This document shows positions 1 to 7,467 of a DNA stretch of 23,231 nucleotides, piece by piece. The DNA is from Victivallales bacterium (GTDB lineage Bacteria > Verrucomicrobiota > Lentisphaeria > Oligosphaerales > Oligosphaeraceae). Position 1 is the first letter of the stretch. Every line of letters begins with the position of its first letter. The DNA lies in the NCBI GenBank assembly GCA_017964325.1, contig JAGCSE010000285.1, positions 1 through 23,231 of the forward strand. The letters are read 5' to 3'. The notes beneath the pieces were generated by a model. That model was not told the origin of the DNA and ran no database searches. It saw only the letters and a program-made list of their open reading frames with translations. Both the position numbers and the translations under genes were made by a program.

Positions 1-246
1 CGCTTCGCTCCAAACCTGCGCAATGGACGGGCTGTCTGGCAACGACTCCACAAATGGTTGCAGTTCAGCAAGTCCCGTATCGCAGTTTTCGCCCTGTTCC
101 GTTGTCGTGCTCGCCAATTCGCCGACGCCTGTTTTGCCGAACGCCTCGACGCAGACGAATAGATTTTCCGATCCTGTTATCACACCGCGACTAATCGCCA
201 ACGGATAACGCTTTGTCAAAAACAAACGCTTGTATGTTGCGCGCAT
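1..246 (-). CDS. Enolase-superfamily enzyme (dipeptide epimerase / muconate-lactonizing type), N-terminal part
   Basis: Reading leftwards from the ATG at 246-244 there are 82 open codons up to the window edge, so the gene is partial and lacks its C-terminus. The start MRATYKRLFLTKRYPLAISR, followed by a GSENLFVCVEA strand and a GVGELA turn, has the pattern of the N-terminal capping domain of mandelate racemase/muconate-lactonizing enzymes, especially L-Ala-D/L-Glu (dipeptide) epimerases ('PL..SRG...E...V.VE..G..G.GE.A'). The catalytic barrel with its Lys and Asp/Glu metal ligands would lie outside the window, so reaction and substrate cannot be settled. An AAGG-type ribosome site lies just upstream of the ATG. 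The gene starts 18 bp after the stop of the aminotransferase on the same strand, so the two are probably co-transcribed. Confidence 0.6.
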   Translation of the reverse strand, partial: MRATYKRLFLTKRYPLAISRGVITGSENLFVCVEAFGKTGVGELASTTTEQGENCDTGLAELQPFVESLPDSPSIAQVWSEA

Positions 247-264
247 GATTCAACCTTCTATCAA

Positions 265-1455
265 TCAAAGTTTCTTCAGGCAGGTGATCAACGACGCGCA
301 GATGTAGCGGTTGTCGTCCGACGACATGGACGGATGGAGCGATACGCACATCATGCGACTCGCGTATTCCTCCGACTTCGGCGTCGTCATGCCGTACGCG
401 TCCGCCAACATCTTTCGGCTAAGATACTGAGGCGCATTCGCCACGACACAGCCGATGCCGTATTCGTCATTCATCATCTTGATCAACGCATCGCGTTTCG
501 CGCCCGCCCACTCCTTTTTCAATGTGATGGCATACAGATAATAGGTATGGATGCAGTCGAGCGGTTCGTACGGGAGTTCGATGCCTTCCACGCCTTCTAA
601 CAGGCGGTTGCGTTCATAAGCCACACGGCGGCGGCCATCTATGAAACTGTCCAGTTTGCTCAACTGAACAAGTCCGACAGCAGCCTGCACTTTCGTCATG
701 ACGTTCGATGTGCCCCACGCATCAACTCCCGCGCCATACATACGGACGGAATGCGCGTATTCGTTCAGTTCGGGATCGTCCGTCACAATCATACCGCCTT
801 CGCCGAGCGTCGTCATATTCTTCATCGTGTGGAACGAGAAAATGGTTGCCCATCCCATCTTGCCGATTTTCGTGCCTTTGTAGCTGCCGCCGCACGCACG
901 GGCCGCATCACCGATGACTTTCGGCGGACCGTATTTCGGATGCGGATGGCGTTCCGCAATTTCGATGTATTTGTCCATCGGAGCGCACATTCCGTGAATA
1001 TGGACGGGGAAGATGGCACGTGTGCGCGGAGTAATCTTCTTTTCAACATCTTCTGGATCAAGCATATAGGTCTTGGGATCGACTTCGCCCCACACGACTG
1101 TGCCGCCCGCACCATAGACCGCCAGCGGAGCCGCGCCGAAATTGACGGGGGGGACGATGACTTCGTCGCCGGGCTGCAATTTCAACGCACGCATCACGAT
1201 GTCAATGCCAGGGCCGGCGGAGTTCACAGCCGTTGCGTATTTCGTACCGACGTATTCCGCGAATGCAGCTTCGAATTCAGGAATCGGCGTGGCGGAAAAG
1301 CCGAAGCCGACGTTCGGATCCATGGATTCCTTGATGGCGTTCACGGCGGCGTCGATTTCCTCCTGTCCGTATATTGAACCAAGCAGAGGTTCCGAACGCC
1401 AGTTGCATTTTGGACGCTTCAACAAGGCGGCGTCGATTTCATTTTGGGTCATCAT
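265..1455 (-). CDS. DegT/DnrJ/EryC1/StrS-family PLP-dependent aminotransferase
   Basis: A 396-residue protein of normal length for the DegT/DnrJ/EryC1/StrS family, fold-type I PLP enzymes that mostly aminate keto-sugars in nucleotide-sugar and cell-surface glycan pathways. Visible family marks: the substrate/PLP loop AVNSAGPGIDIVMRAL (about 76-91), GDEVIVPPVNF (96-106), VHIHGMCAPMD (151-161), the cofactor Asp183 in IGDAARACGG, and the Schiff-base Lys212 in SFHTMKNMTTLGEGG. An AGGAG SD (1464-1468) lies 8 nt from the first ATG and 11 nt from the adjacent in-frame second ATG, so either could be used. The enolase-superfamily gene follows 18 bp downstream. No sugar-nucleotide partner genes are visible, so the exact amino acceptor is open. 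Confidence 0.88.
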   Translation of the reverse strand: MMTQNEIDAALLKRPKCNWRSEPLLGSIYGQEEIDAAVNAIKESMDPNVGFGFSATPIPEFEAAFAEYVGTKYATAVNSAGPGIDIVMRALKLQPGDEVIVPPVNFGAAPLAVYGAGGTVVWGEVDPKTYMLDPEDVEKKITPRTRAIFPVHIHGMCAPMDKYIEIAERHPHPKYGPPKVIGDAARACGGSYKGTKIGKMGWATIFSFHTMKNMTTLGEGGMIVTDDPELNEYAHSVRMYGAGVDAWGTSNVMTKVQAAVGLVQLSKLDSFIDGRRRVAYERNRLLEGVEGIELPYEPLDCIHTYYLYAITLKKEWAGAKRDALIKMMNDEYGIGCVVANAPQYLSRKMLADAYGMTTPKSEEYASRMMCVSLHPSMSSDDNRYICASLITCLKKL

Positions 1456-1713
1456 GGCGATAGCTCCTTTTCCAGTTTTCCGTTTTCAACAATATATGAA
1501 AAATCACTTGATATTAACTTACAAATGTTATGGTCGTCTGCAAGTAAAACCATCATAAAAAATGTTTGTTTCGCTTGTTTCTGTCAACATCGCTCCACTA
1601 TCTCATCTCAAAGACGATTTTTTTGGAAAATGAATCATTATTCCGCCTCTCTCATTCGTTATAAATGAAATGTGGGAATATTTCATGAGGTTGAGACAAG
1701 AGACAAGGAATGA
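1456..1713. other. AT-rich divergent intergenic region
   Basis: These 258 bp separate the leftward aminotransferase from the rightward SEDS operon and must hold both promoters. Apart from the two SD sites (AGGAG at 1464-1468 on the minus strand, AAGGA at 1705-1709 on the plus strand) I see only a TATAAA at 1660-1665, flanked by short TCATT/AATGA arms, that could be a -10 for the rightward operon. No convincing -35 is present at 16-18 bp. No RNA gene or small ORF with an SD was recognised. Confidence 0.4.
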
Positions 1714-2958
1714 ATGAACATGATTGAAAAAATGAATTTTTACATCTGGCTGTTGCTGATCGTCACCATTACATTGAGTTGCATCGGCCTGATGATGATT
1801 GTATCGACGACTTATTCGACTTCAGGAATCCACTATTTCATACACCAACTGGCCTGGATCGGCATCGGCATCGTGGGCGGAATAACCCTCTATGCTATTC
1901 CCAAAGAAAAACTTGTGAAATATTCACATATTTTCGTCATCATCCTTGCCGCCGCGCTAACCTATCTTTTCCTGTTCCGCTTCGTATCCATCGTGTTCGG
2001 GACGTCCATCGCCTCCAAAATGCCGTTCTGCCCGTTTGAAACAATCAACGGTGTCGCCAAGGCGGGCATCAAAGGCGGTTTCCGATGGCTAAAGTTTCCA
2101 GCTGGCATCAACATACAGCCCTCTGAATTTGCGAAGCTCGCACTTCTCCTCTTTCTGGCCTCCTACTACGGGACGCGTGAGGAAGAGGAAATCCGCACAT
2201 TCTACAAAGGAATCGTCATCCCCATGCTCCCTACAGGCTATGTGCTGGCCGCCATCTTCCTCGGCAAAGATCTCAGCCAGACGGTCATCACCGCCATGAT
2301 GGTGTTCGCCATCATGTTTCTGGCTGGAGTCAAAACACGCTATCTCACAATCCTGTGCCTAATTGCCGCCATCGCAGGCTGTTGTTTCATCTTGGGAAGC
2401 CCCATGCGCCGAGCGCGAATCATGGGATGGAGATCACAAACGGAGGAACAGAAGGCAGAAATGAACAAAGGCTCCAGATATCAGCTCTCGCGTTCGGAAA
2501 TCGCCATCGGCAGTGGTGGCCTTCTTGGGCGCGGCTTTGCAAAAAGCGTCATGAAAAACGACTTTCTCCCAGAAGCCCACACAGATTTTATCATCGCCAT
2601 TCTCGGAGAAGAATTCGGACTACTGGGAATTCTCTTCGTTATCCTTCTCTATGCCCTGTTCATGCTATGCCTCCTCAACATTTCAAGGCTGTGCTTTGAC
2701 CGATACAGCATGCTCATCTGCCAAGGGCTTGGAGTCCTCATTCCGTTCCAGGCCCTCATCAACATCGGCGTCGTCAGCGGCTTCTTCCCCACGACGGGCT
2801 TGACCGCCCCCTTCATCAGCTACGGCGGCTCCAGCAGCATCTCCCTCATGATGTGCATGGGACTCGTCTTCAAGGTCGCAAACAACAACTTGTCCATGAT
2901 GCTCCTGGCCGCCCAAAAAGAACCTGTCATCGCAAGCAAGTACACACCAGCACAATAA
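1714..2958 (+). CDS. SEDS-family peptidoglycan glycosyltransferase (FtsW/RodA-like)
   Basis: A 414-residue polytopic membrane protein with about ten hydrophobic segments. SEDS motifs appear in order: GGFRWLKF...NIQPSEFAKL (121-141), GKDLSQTVI (184-192), LPEAHTDFIIAILGEEFG (285-302) and FFPTTGLTAPFISYGGSS (357-374). SEDS proteins polymerise lipid II into glycan strands together with a class B PBP, FtsW for division and RodA for elongation. Asp291 in HTDFI is at the position of the conserved acidic residue of the family. FtsW and RodA cannot be separated by eye. The FPTTGLTAPFISYGGSS form is common to both, and no ftsZ, murG or mreB neighbour helps. The AAGGA at 1705-1709 is too close to the ATG at 1714 and well spaced for the in-frame ATG at 1720, so translation may begin at residue 3. 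It heads a tight operon with an M42 peptidase and a RecO-like protein. Confidence 0.9.
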   Translation: MNMIEKMNFYIWLLLIVTITLSCIGLMMIVSTTYSTSGIHYFIHQLAWIGIGIVGGITLYAIPKEKLVKYSHIFVIILAAALTYLFLFRFVSIVFGTSIASKMPFCPFETINGVAKAGIKGGFRWLKFPAGINIQPSEFAKLALLLFLASYYGTREEEEIRTFYKGIVIPMLPTGYVLAAIFLGKDLSQTVITAMMVFAIMFLAGVKTRYLTILCLIAAIAGCCFILGSPMRRARIMGWRSQTEEQKAEMNKGSRYQLSRSEIAIGSGGLLGRGFAKSVMKNDFLPEAHTDFIIAILGEEFGLLGILFVILLYALFMLCLLNISRLCFDRYSMLICQGLGVLIPFQALINIGVVSGFFPTTGLTAPFISYGGSSSISLMMCMGLVFKVANNNLSMMLLAAQKEPVIASKYTPAQ

Positions 2959-2960
2959 TT

Positions 2961-3959
2961 ATGGATAATAAATATCTAGACACCCTGTTCACACTTCTGA
3001 AATGCCATGCCACGCCAGGTGACGAAGACGAAGTCGCTTCATTCCTTCTTGAAAATTGGCGGCAATACGGCTGGAAAACACGTTCGCTTGGACGATATGC
3101 CGTCATCGCCGAACGACAACCGGACGACAATTCCGCCGATGCCAAGACGATTCTTCTCTGCGCACATATGGACTCCCCTGGCTTCATCATACAGTCCGTC
3201 AATGAAGACGTTTCGGCAATCGCCGTAAACATCGGATATCCGCATTTCGAAGAAGAAATGACCAAAGGCGTCATCAAGCGAGCGGACGGTTCCAAATATG
3301 AAGCGATAATTTACAACAAAAACGAGAACAATGAATGGATTGTAAATGCCCAATACGCCCCAATGCGCGGAGAAAGAATCTGTTATGCCTCGGAACCATC
3401 CATCCATGATGGACTCATCCACTCACCGTTTTTGGATAATCGTGTCGGCTGCGCCGCCCTCTGCGAAATTGCCCGCACCGTTAAAACCTCCAATTTGCGA
3501 ATCATCCTCGCCGCCACAACGCAGGAGGAATTCACAGGCTTCGGCGCAGCCGTCCTCGCCGCACATTGCAAACCAGACTTAATCATCTGCCTGGACGCAA
3601 CATACACCGATGAAACGCAAAATGTCATGTTCGAGAAGGGACCAGTTTTGACCATTACGGACAAATCCGTCCTTCTTGGCATGAAGGTCGTCCAATCCAT
3701 TAAAGAGCATTGTGACCAATGGAACGTCCCGCTCCAAACGGAAATATACAACTTTAGTGGAACGGATTCCAAAGCCTTTCCGATGCAGGGTATTACAGCT
3801 CCCATCCTGCCAATTCTCATCCCTTCGGAAGGCAACCACACGCCGATGGAGAAAGCTGCAGTCGCGGACATAGACTCCCTGCAAACCCTACTTCTCAAGC
3901 TTTGCACAGACACAGCCGCCGTGGAATCCCTCCTGAAAGATATCGCCTCTTTCGACTAG
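2961..3959 (+). CDS. M42-family metallo-aminopeptidase (glutamyl aminopeptidase/endoglucanase M type)
   Basis: A 332-residue cytosolic metallopeptidase of usual M42 length. These dinuclear-metal, TET-type enzymes remove N-terminal residues from peptides. Landmarks: CHATPGDEDEV (15-25), His69 and Asp71 in CAHMDSPG, the bridging Asp159 in SPFLDNRVG, the catalytic pair Glu189-Glu190 in TTQEEFTGFGA, Asp212 in LDATYTDE, and the last metal ligand His293 in EGNHTPMEK. The frame is open back to 2853 inside the SEDS gene. I chose the ATG at 2961 because it lies 2 bp after the SEDS stop and the conserved sequence begins there. No SD is visible, so translation may be coupled to the gene before it. The RecO-like gene starts 3 bp after this stop. 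Confidence 0.9.
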   Translation: MDNKYLDTLFTLLKCHATPGDEDEVASFLLENWRQYGWKTRSLGRYAVIAERQPDDNSADAKTILLCAHMDSPGFIIQSVNEDVSAIAVNIGYPHFEEEMTKGVIKRADGSKYEAIIYNKNENNEWIVNAQYAPMRGERICYASEPSIHDGLIHSPFLDNRVGCAALCEIARTVKTSNLRIILAATTQEEFTGFGAAVLAAHCKPDLIICLDATYTDETQNVMFEKGPVLTITDKSVLLGMKVVQSIKEHCDQWNVPLQTEIYNFSGTDSKAFPMQGITAPILPILIPSEGNHTPMEKAAVADIDSLQTLLLKLCTDTAAVESLLKDIASFD

Positions 3960-3962
3960 CCC

Positions 3963-4592
3963 ATGCCGCAAGAACTTCTGGAAACGGATTTTATCGTCCT
4001 GCGAAAAACGCAGTATGGCGAATCGAAGCTCATCGTCAACGGCCTGACCCCTACAGGCCGTCTGTCGTTCATCGTCTATGGCGCCATCGGTTCAGGCAAG
4101 CGCGGCGGCCTGGTCTTCGAACTTTTCCGCCATCTCCACGTCTCCTACGCCGAAACGGACCGCGAACTCCAGAAATGCAAAGACGCCGAAATACTCGCAG
4201 ACTACAGCTCTCTTGTGCGTGATTTCGACTCCTATTCCGCCGCCTGCTGGCTCTCCCAATTCAGCCTAGCCAATATGCCGTCCGGACTTGATTGCCAATG
4301 CTTCTTTGAATCCATAAGAATTGGCCTTGAACGACTTGCAAATCAAACCACCCTCCCCGCCGCCATCGTCACAGGCATCGTGCTCGTCTATCTCCGCGAA
4401 GGCGGCTGGCTCTCCGACTACGAAGACTCCCCGCAGTCCGCCCGCCAAATCCAGATTCTTCTCGACATGGCGCTTGGCGGTGACATCCCCCGTCTGGCAA
4501 AGGACAACTGGGAAGCGCTACACAAATGGACTCTCGACCTTCTGAGCCTCAACGACGGCTGCATTATGCCTGGCAATCGTAATCCTGCATAA
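3963..4592 (+). CDS. recO: RecO-like DNA repair protein
   Basis: A 209-residue protein whose first 60 residues match the RecO N-terminal OB-fold: ETDFIVLRKTQYGESKLIVN, then LTPTGRLSFIVYGA and a basic GSGKRGG turn where RecO has its 'lT...G...v.aKGark' pattern. The rest is predicted helical, as in the RecO C-terminal domain. RecO loads RecA on SSB-coated DNA with RecR and sometimes RecF. It is shorter than the usual 230-250 residues. The CXXC-type zinc cluster present in some RecO proteins is absent, and the cysteines seen (72, 95, 111, 113, 200) are not so arranged. It is the third gene of the SEDS-M42-RecO run, 3 bp from its neighbour. It ends 36 bp from the convergent nitroreductase gene. 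Confidence 0.65.
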   Translation: MPQELLETDFIVLRKTQYGESKLIVNGLTPTGRLSFIVYGAIGSGKRGGLVFELFRHLHVSYAETDRELQKCKDAEILADYSSLVRDFDSYSAACWLSQFSLANMPSGLDCQCFFESIRIGLERLANQTTLPAAIVTGIVLVYLREGGWLSDYEDSPQSARQIQILLDMALGGDIPRLAKDNWEALHKWTLDLLSLNDGCIMPGNRNPA

Positions 4593-4628
4593 GATTCAGG
4601 AGGTCCCATCGACATCCCGCCATTGGGG

Positions 4629-5438
4629 CTATAACACATTCATCCTAAACTGTTTCGGTGCGGTCTGTCGCTTATATTCCACATCTGGCTTTCCAAATAA
4701 TAGCACGGCTCCCACCTGATAGCCTTTTGGCATGTCAAGCCGTTCGCGCAACGCTTTCACCCACTTGAACGCATGGACGGCAAAGCCGCACCAGCATGTT
4801 CCAACACCCAAAGACTGCGCCATCAAATCAAAATAGCTCAATGAAATCCATGGATCCGCCTCCCTGCAGGGTGCATTTTTCGGCGTACATGCCACAACCA
4901 TGTGCGGAGCATTGCGGAAAATGACATCCTCCCCGCCCATGATTTCATCCTTATAACGTTTGAAATTCGGATACACCAGCCTCATAATTCCCGTTTTGAT
5001 AAGGAATTGCAAGGTTTTCACCATCTTGTCGCGGAAGAAGTCCATCTCCTCACGATGGCGCACGACCGTGAAAAACAGCCGATGGTCATTGCAGCCCGTC
5101 GGTGTCCATGCGAGTGATTTCACCAACATATCCATCGTCTCCGCATCCAAATCCTCCTGCTTGTATTGGCGGATGCTGCGCCGCTGGCAAAGCAGATTCA
5201 ACATATTTTCCGACGAAGGCAACGGCCCGATTTCCGCCGTCTGTTCCGCCATGACGCCATGGCATTCCACCGCTCCGACAGGGCAGACTGCAAGGCAATG
5301 CTGGCAGTTTAGGCAGAACCGTTCATCTTCCGGCCGCATACGCGGAAAACCATTGTCGCCGACGGTCAAAACCTTTACAATGCAATCCCTTACACACGCT
5401 TTGCATTTCAGGCATTTTGTTTCATTTATATGTATCAT
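4629..5438 (-). CDS. Nitroreductase-family flavoprotein with N-terminal 2x[4Fe-4S] ferredoxin domain
   Basis: A 269-residue fusion. Residues 1-60 carry two ferredoxin clusters: Cys9/12/15/19 (CLKCKACVRDC) and Cys42/45/48/52 (CLNCQHCLAVCP). From about residue 84 a nitroreductase domain follows, with the FMN-binding QRRSIRQYKQEDL start, LAWTPTGCNDHRLFF (109-123), and a C-terminal QSLGVGTCWCGFA segment (208-220) where the family places its second FMN contact. Such fusions occur widely in anaerobes and are thought to pass ferredoxin-derived electrons through FMN to an unknown acceptor. The frame is open upstream to 5666, but a GGAGG (5448-5452) 9 nt before the ATG at 5438, and the ferredoxin starting immediately after it, decide the start. 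It lies downstream of the GH20 gene on the same strand but 288 bp away. Confidence 0.87.
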   Translation of the reverse strand: MIHINETKCLKCKACVRDCIVKVLTVGDNGFPRMRPEDERFCLNCQHCLAVCPVGAVECHGVMAEQTAEIGPLPSSENMLNLLCQRRSIRQYKQEDLDAETMDMLVKSLAWTPTGCNDHRLFFTVVRHREEMDFFRDKMVKTLQFLIKTGIMRLVYPNFKRYKDEIMGGEDVIFRNAPHMVVACTPKNAPCREADPWISLSYFDLMAQSLGVGTCWCGFAVHAFKWVKALRERLDMPKGYQVGAVLLFGKPDVEYKRQTAPKQFRMNVL

Positions 5439-5666
5439 ATTTGTATTCCTCCAATCCAGCCACGCCAACCATGACAGCATGCGTTTGTTGCTGAAATCCA
5501 AATGATGGATGATGTTTTCCAATGCATACAACGTTGGGTCAAACAATGGCTTGCGACGCGATAAATTCGATGACAGCCATGCCAGCGGCCATATCATCCA
5601 CAATGGCAGCGACACTTCCCGTATTGTCTTCAACGGCAGGAACTCATGCCCTATTTCATGTAGTAT
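5439..5666 (-). pseudogene. Possible gene remnant with an HEIGH (HExxH-type) motif
   Basis: Between the GH20 stop and the nitroreductase start the minus strand is open for 76 codons after an in-frame TGA (5669-5667), in the same frame as both neighbours. It reads ILHEIGHEFLPLKTIREVS and then a Trp/Leu-rich stretch (LPLWMIWPLAWL), followed by helical-looking residues ending WLAWLDWRN just before the nitroreductase Met. HEIGH fits the HExxH zinc-peptidase signature, but no ATG or GTG with an SD opens it and only a TTG (5633) is available. Another frame just upstream gives a short run MFHSFVNSTFGDSKYTTESE (from about 5719), so a frameshifted remnant is conceivable. Chance openness is the main alternative. 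Beyond this, 5667-5726 holds nothing I recognise. Confidence 0.25.
5448..5452 (-). promoter_or_regulatory. Shine-Dalgarno GGAGG deciding the nitroreductase start
   Basis: On the minus strand GGAGG lies 9 nt upstream of the ATG at 5438-5436. It is the strongest ribosome site in this stretch and argues against the longer reading that would start at a TTG at 5633. Confidence 0.7.
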
Positions 5667-5726
5667 TCACTCTCTGTCGTATATTTTGAGTCCCCAAACG
5701 TCGAATTTACAAAGGAATGAAACATA

Positions 5727-7202
5727 TCACCCCAGGCTACCGTATGTCGTCGGAATGACTTGGCAGTCGCTGACGCCCAAGTCGTTGTAGTCCTTCAGCC
5801 CCATGTCCTCCACAATAGTCCGCCATGCGCGGTCAAAAGTCGTCTGGCCGAAGGCAGATCCGTTGACGACGCCCCAGGCGGCTTTCGCCGTCGTCGTGAA
5901 CATCCCCTTCATTTCCGGTCCGTAGAAGATGTGCCATGTCGTTTCGAGCAGGCCGAACAGATTCTCCTTCTTCACCAACGCCGCGGAGGAGCGGATGACA
6001 TCCGTCTTCCGCCATGGACAGGCCAGCGTGTCGAAGCCGTTCTCTTTGAAGAACATCGTCGTCGGATAGGTCACATCGCCCTGGATGCGGTGGAAATTGT
6101 ATCCGTACTCCCATGCGGCGATGATGACATCCTGCGGAATCGTCTTGTACATGTCTTCAAGATGCTGGTAGTCATGTGCCATGGCCGTGTAGTTCTCCCA
6201 ACGTTTGTCGCTGCGGTTCAACAACATGTCATGCCACATCATGATCCGTGCGCCACGGGCGGCGAACAGGTCGCGGAAATGGCGGATGTGATTGCTGATG
6301 AGTTCTGCGACGGGATGTTTGCGGCATTCGGAGCACAATCCGACGCTGTCCGCTTCGTCGCAGCCGATATGGAAATACGGCGGACGGCCAAAGAAGTCAT
6401 GCAGTTCGCAAACTGCGTCGTCCAGCAGTTTCATCGTATGCGGATTCGTCAGACACCAACACCAGCCGTCAGGCTCGAAAAGTGGTTCGAGTTCAGGATG
6501 CTGATTCAATACAACATGCTGCGATGTGCAGCCACGACTGTTCGGTGCGTGGCCCAACACATTGAACTGCGGGACAAGCGTAACGCCCTCATTTTCACGC
6601 ATTTCGTGAATAAGCATCGCCCATTCTTCACGGCTTCCCGCAAACTCGGCCCAGCAAAGTTCGGGATGAGACTGGAATGGGAATGTCCCCCAGAATTCAA
6701 TGACCACGACGTTGAATTTCAGATAGGCGGCAAAGCGAATCTTCTTTGCGATGTCGTTGAAACGCGTTTCGGGAAAGACACAGAGATGCAATCCCCTGAA
6801 GGACAGCGCGGGAGCATCTTCAATATGCAATTCTGGCAAGTTCCATGTCCCTGAAAGACAACTTGTTCCGCGCTCAGGCTCCGCCAGCATCCGCAATGTG
6901 CGGAAAGCGTGGCGCATTCCTGCAATCGTCGATGCCTCCACAAGCAATCGCTCTGCCGTCACATCCACACGGTAACCTTCCGATGGAATCATTGCGGTGC
7001 AATCTCCTACGGTGATGTTAGTCGTTATCCTCCAGTATTTTGCAAGCAATCTGACTGCCTCGGCCCGTGCATCGGCTGGAATGTTGAGACAAATGGTGGA
7101 ATCGTTGTTGAGCTTGAACAGATTGTCGCCTTTGAGTTCAAATAAATGTGGTTCAGGTATGATTTGCTCACAAAACATCCGTGTCAATTGATCTCTGTCC
7201 AT
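5727..7202 (-). CDS. Glycoside hydrolase family 20-like beta-N-acetylhexosaminidase
   Basis: A 491-residue protein without a signal peptide, so probably cytoplasmic. Residues 1-130 form the GH20 N-terminal alpha/beta domain, ending with the strand FRTLRMLAEPE (100-110). The TIM barrel begins at APALSFRGLHL (130-140), where GH20 enzymes have their substrate-binding Arg. Further landmarks are FNVVVIEFWG (163-172), LGHAPNSRG (216-224) with a conserved His, and HIGCDEADSVG (278-288), whose Asp282-Glu283 is the GH20 catalytic pair. IMMWHDML, near residue 325, supplies the usual active-site Trp. GH20 enzymes release terminal GlcNAc/GalNAc by substrate-assisted catalysis. A GAGGA SD (7207-7211) lies 4 nt before the ATG. 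A cluster of TGCAGAAA elements lies 150-245 bp upstream and may control it. Confidence 0.85.
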   Translation of the reverse strand: MDRDQLTRMFCEQIIPEPHLFELKGDNLFKLNNDSTICLNIPADARAEAVRLLAKYWRITTNITVGDCTAMIPSEGYRVDVTAERLLVEASTIAGMRHAFRTLRMLAEPERGTSCLSGTWNLPELHIEDAPALSFRGLHLCVFPETRFNDIAKKIRFAAYLKFNVVVIEFWGTFPFQSHPELCWAEFAGSREEWAMLIHEMRENEGVTLVPQFNVLGHAPNSRGCTSQHVVLNQHPELEPLFEPDGWCWCLTNPHTMKLLDDAVCELHDFFGRPPYFHIGCDEADSVGLCSECRKHPVAELISNHIRHFRDLFAARGARIMMWHDMLLNRSDKRWENYTAMAHDYQHLEDMYKTIPQDVIIAAWEYGYNFHRIQGDVTYPTTMFFKENGFDTLACPWRKTDVIRSSAALVKKENLFGLLETTWHIFYGPEMKGMFTTTAKAAWGVVNGSAFGQTTFDRAWRTIVEDMGLKDYNDLGVSDCQVIPTTYGSLG

Positions 7203-7467
7203 GTTGTCCTCTTATATTTTATTTTGATATATCATCCAATTGTTTTCAAAGAATATAAGCGGCAACAAGCATAAAGCAAAAAACAAAGCATGTTTTCCAG
7301 TCTATTCGAGGCAAGATGACTATGAATCTTTAGATTTTTCCCAAAACAACCATTTCTGCAATATAAACTGCTTCATTTTATACAGAAAGACATATATTTC
7401 TGCAATTTTTTGTATATATTATATGCAGAAATGGAAGGTGCAGAAAAAGGCGAAGATATAAAAAACA
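7203..7467. other. AT-rich intergenic region upstream of the GH20 gene
   Basis: These 265 bp lie between the MATE stop (minus strand) and the GH20 start (minus strand). They contain the repeated TGCAGAAA/TTTCTGCA elements listed separately and the GH20 SD at 7207-7211. No rho-independent terminator with a T-run was found after the MATE gene. A short plus-strand frame (7240-7461) has no SD and unnatural composition, so I do not call it. Confidence 0.5.
7352..7446. promoter_or_regulatory. Cluster of four TTTCTGCA/TGCAGAAA elements (operator-like)
   Basis: The 9-mer ATTTCTGCA occurs at 7352-7360 and 7396-7404. Its exact reverse complement TGCAGAAAT is at 7424-7432, and TGCAGAAA occurs again at 7439-7446. 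The middle two form a perfect 9-bp inverted repeat around a 19-bp AT-only core. Direct and inverted copies upstream of the GH20 gene suggest binding sites for a multimeric regulator. No T-run follows on either strand, so a terminator is less likely. Confidence 0.45.

Noticed and set aside
751..1377. 208-codon plus-strand open frame opposite the aminotransferase
   Set aside because: It is the antisense shadow of a clearly conserved gene, with no SD and no recognisable domain.
2853..2960. N-terminal extension of the M42 peptidase
   Set aside because: It overlaps the SEDS coding sequence in another frame and has no peptidase-like sequence; the ATG at 2961 fits family length.
4583..4601. TCCTG-N9-CAGGA hairpin across the recO stop as a terminator
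   Set aside because: Only a 5-bp stem with a 9-nt loop and no T-run.
5439..5729. TGA read-through joining GH20, the intervening frame and the nitroreductase into one protein
   Set aside because: All three share a frame separated by two TGA codons, but TGA ends other genes here (aminotransferase, MATE, acyl-CoA synthetase), no SECIS-like structure was seen, and a GGAGG precedes the nitroreductase ATG.
5760..6854. 364-codon plus-strand open frame opposite the GH20 gene
   Set aside because: Composition is shadow-like and the minus strand encodes a GH20 enzyme with catalytic motifs.
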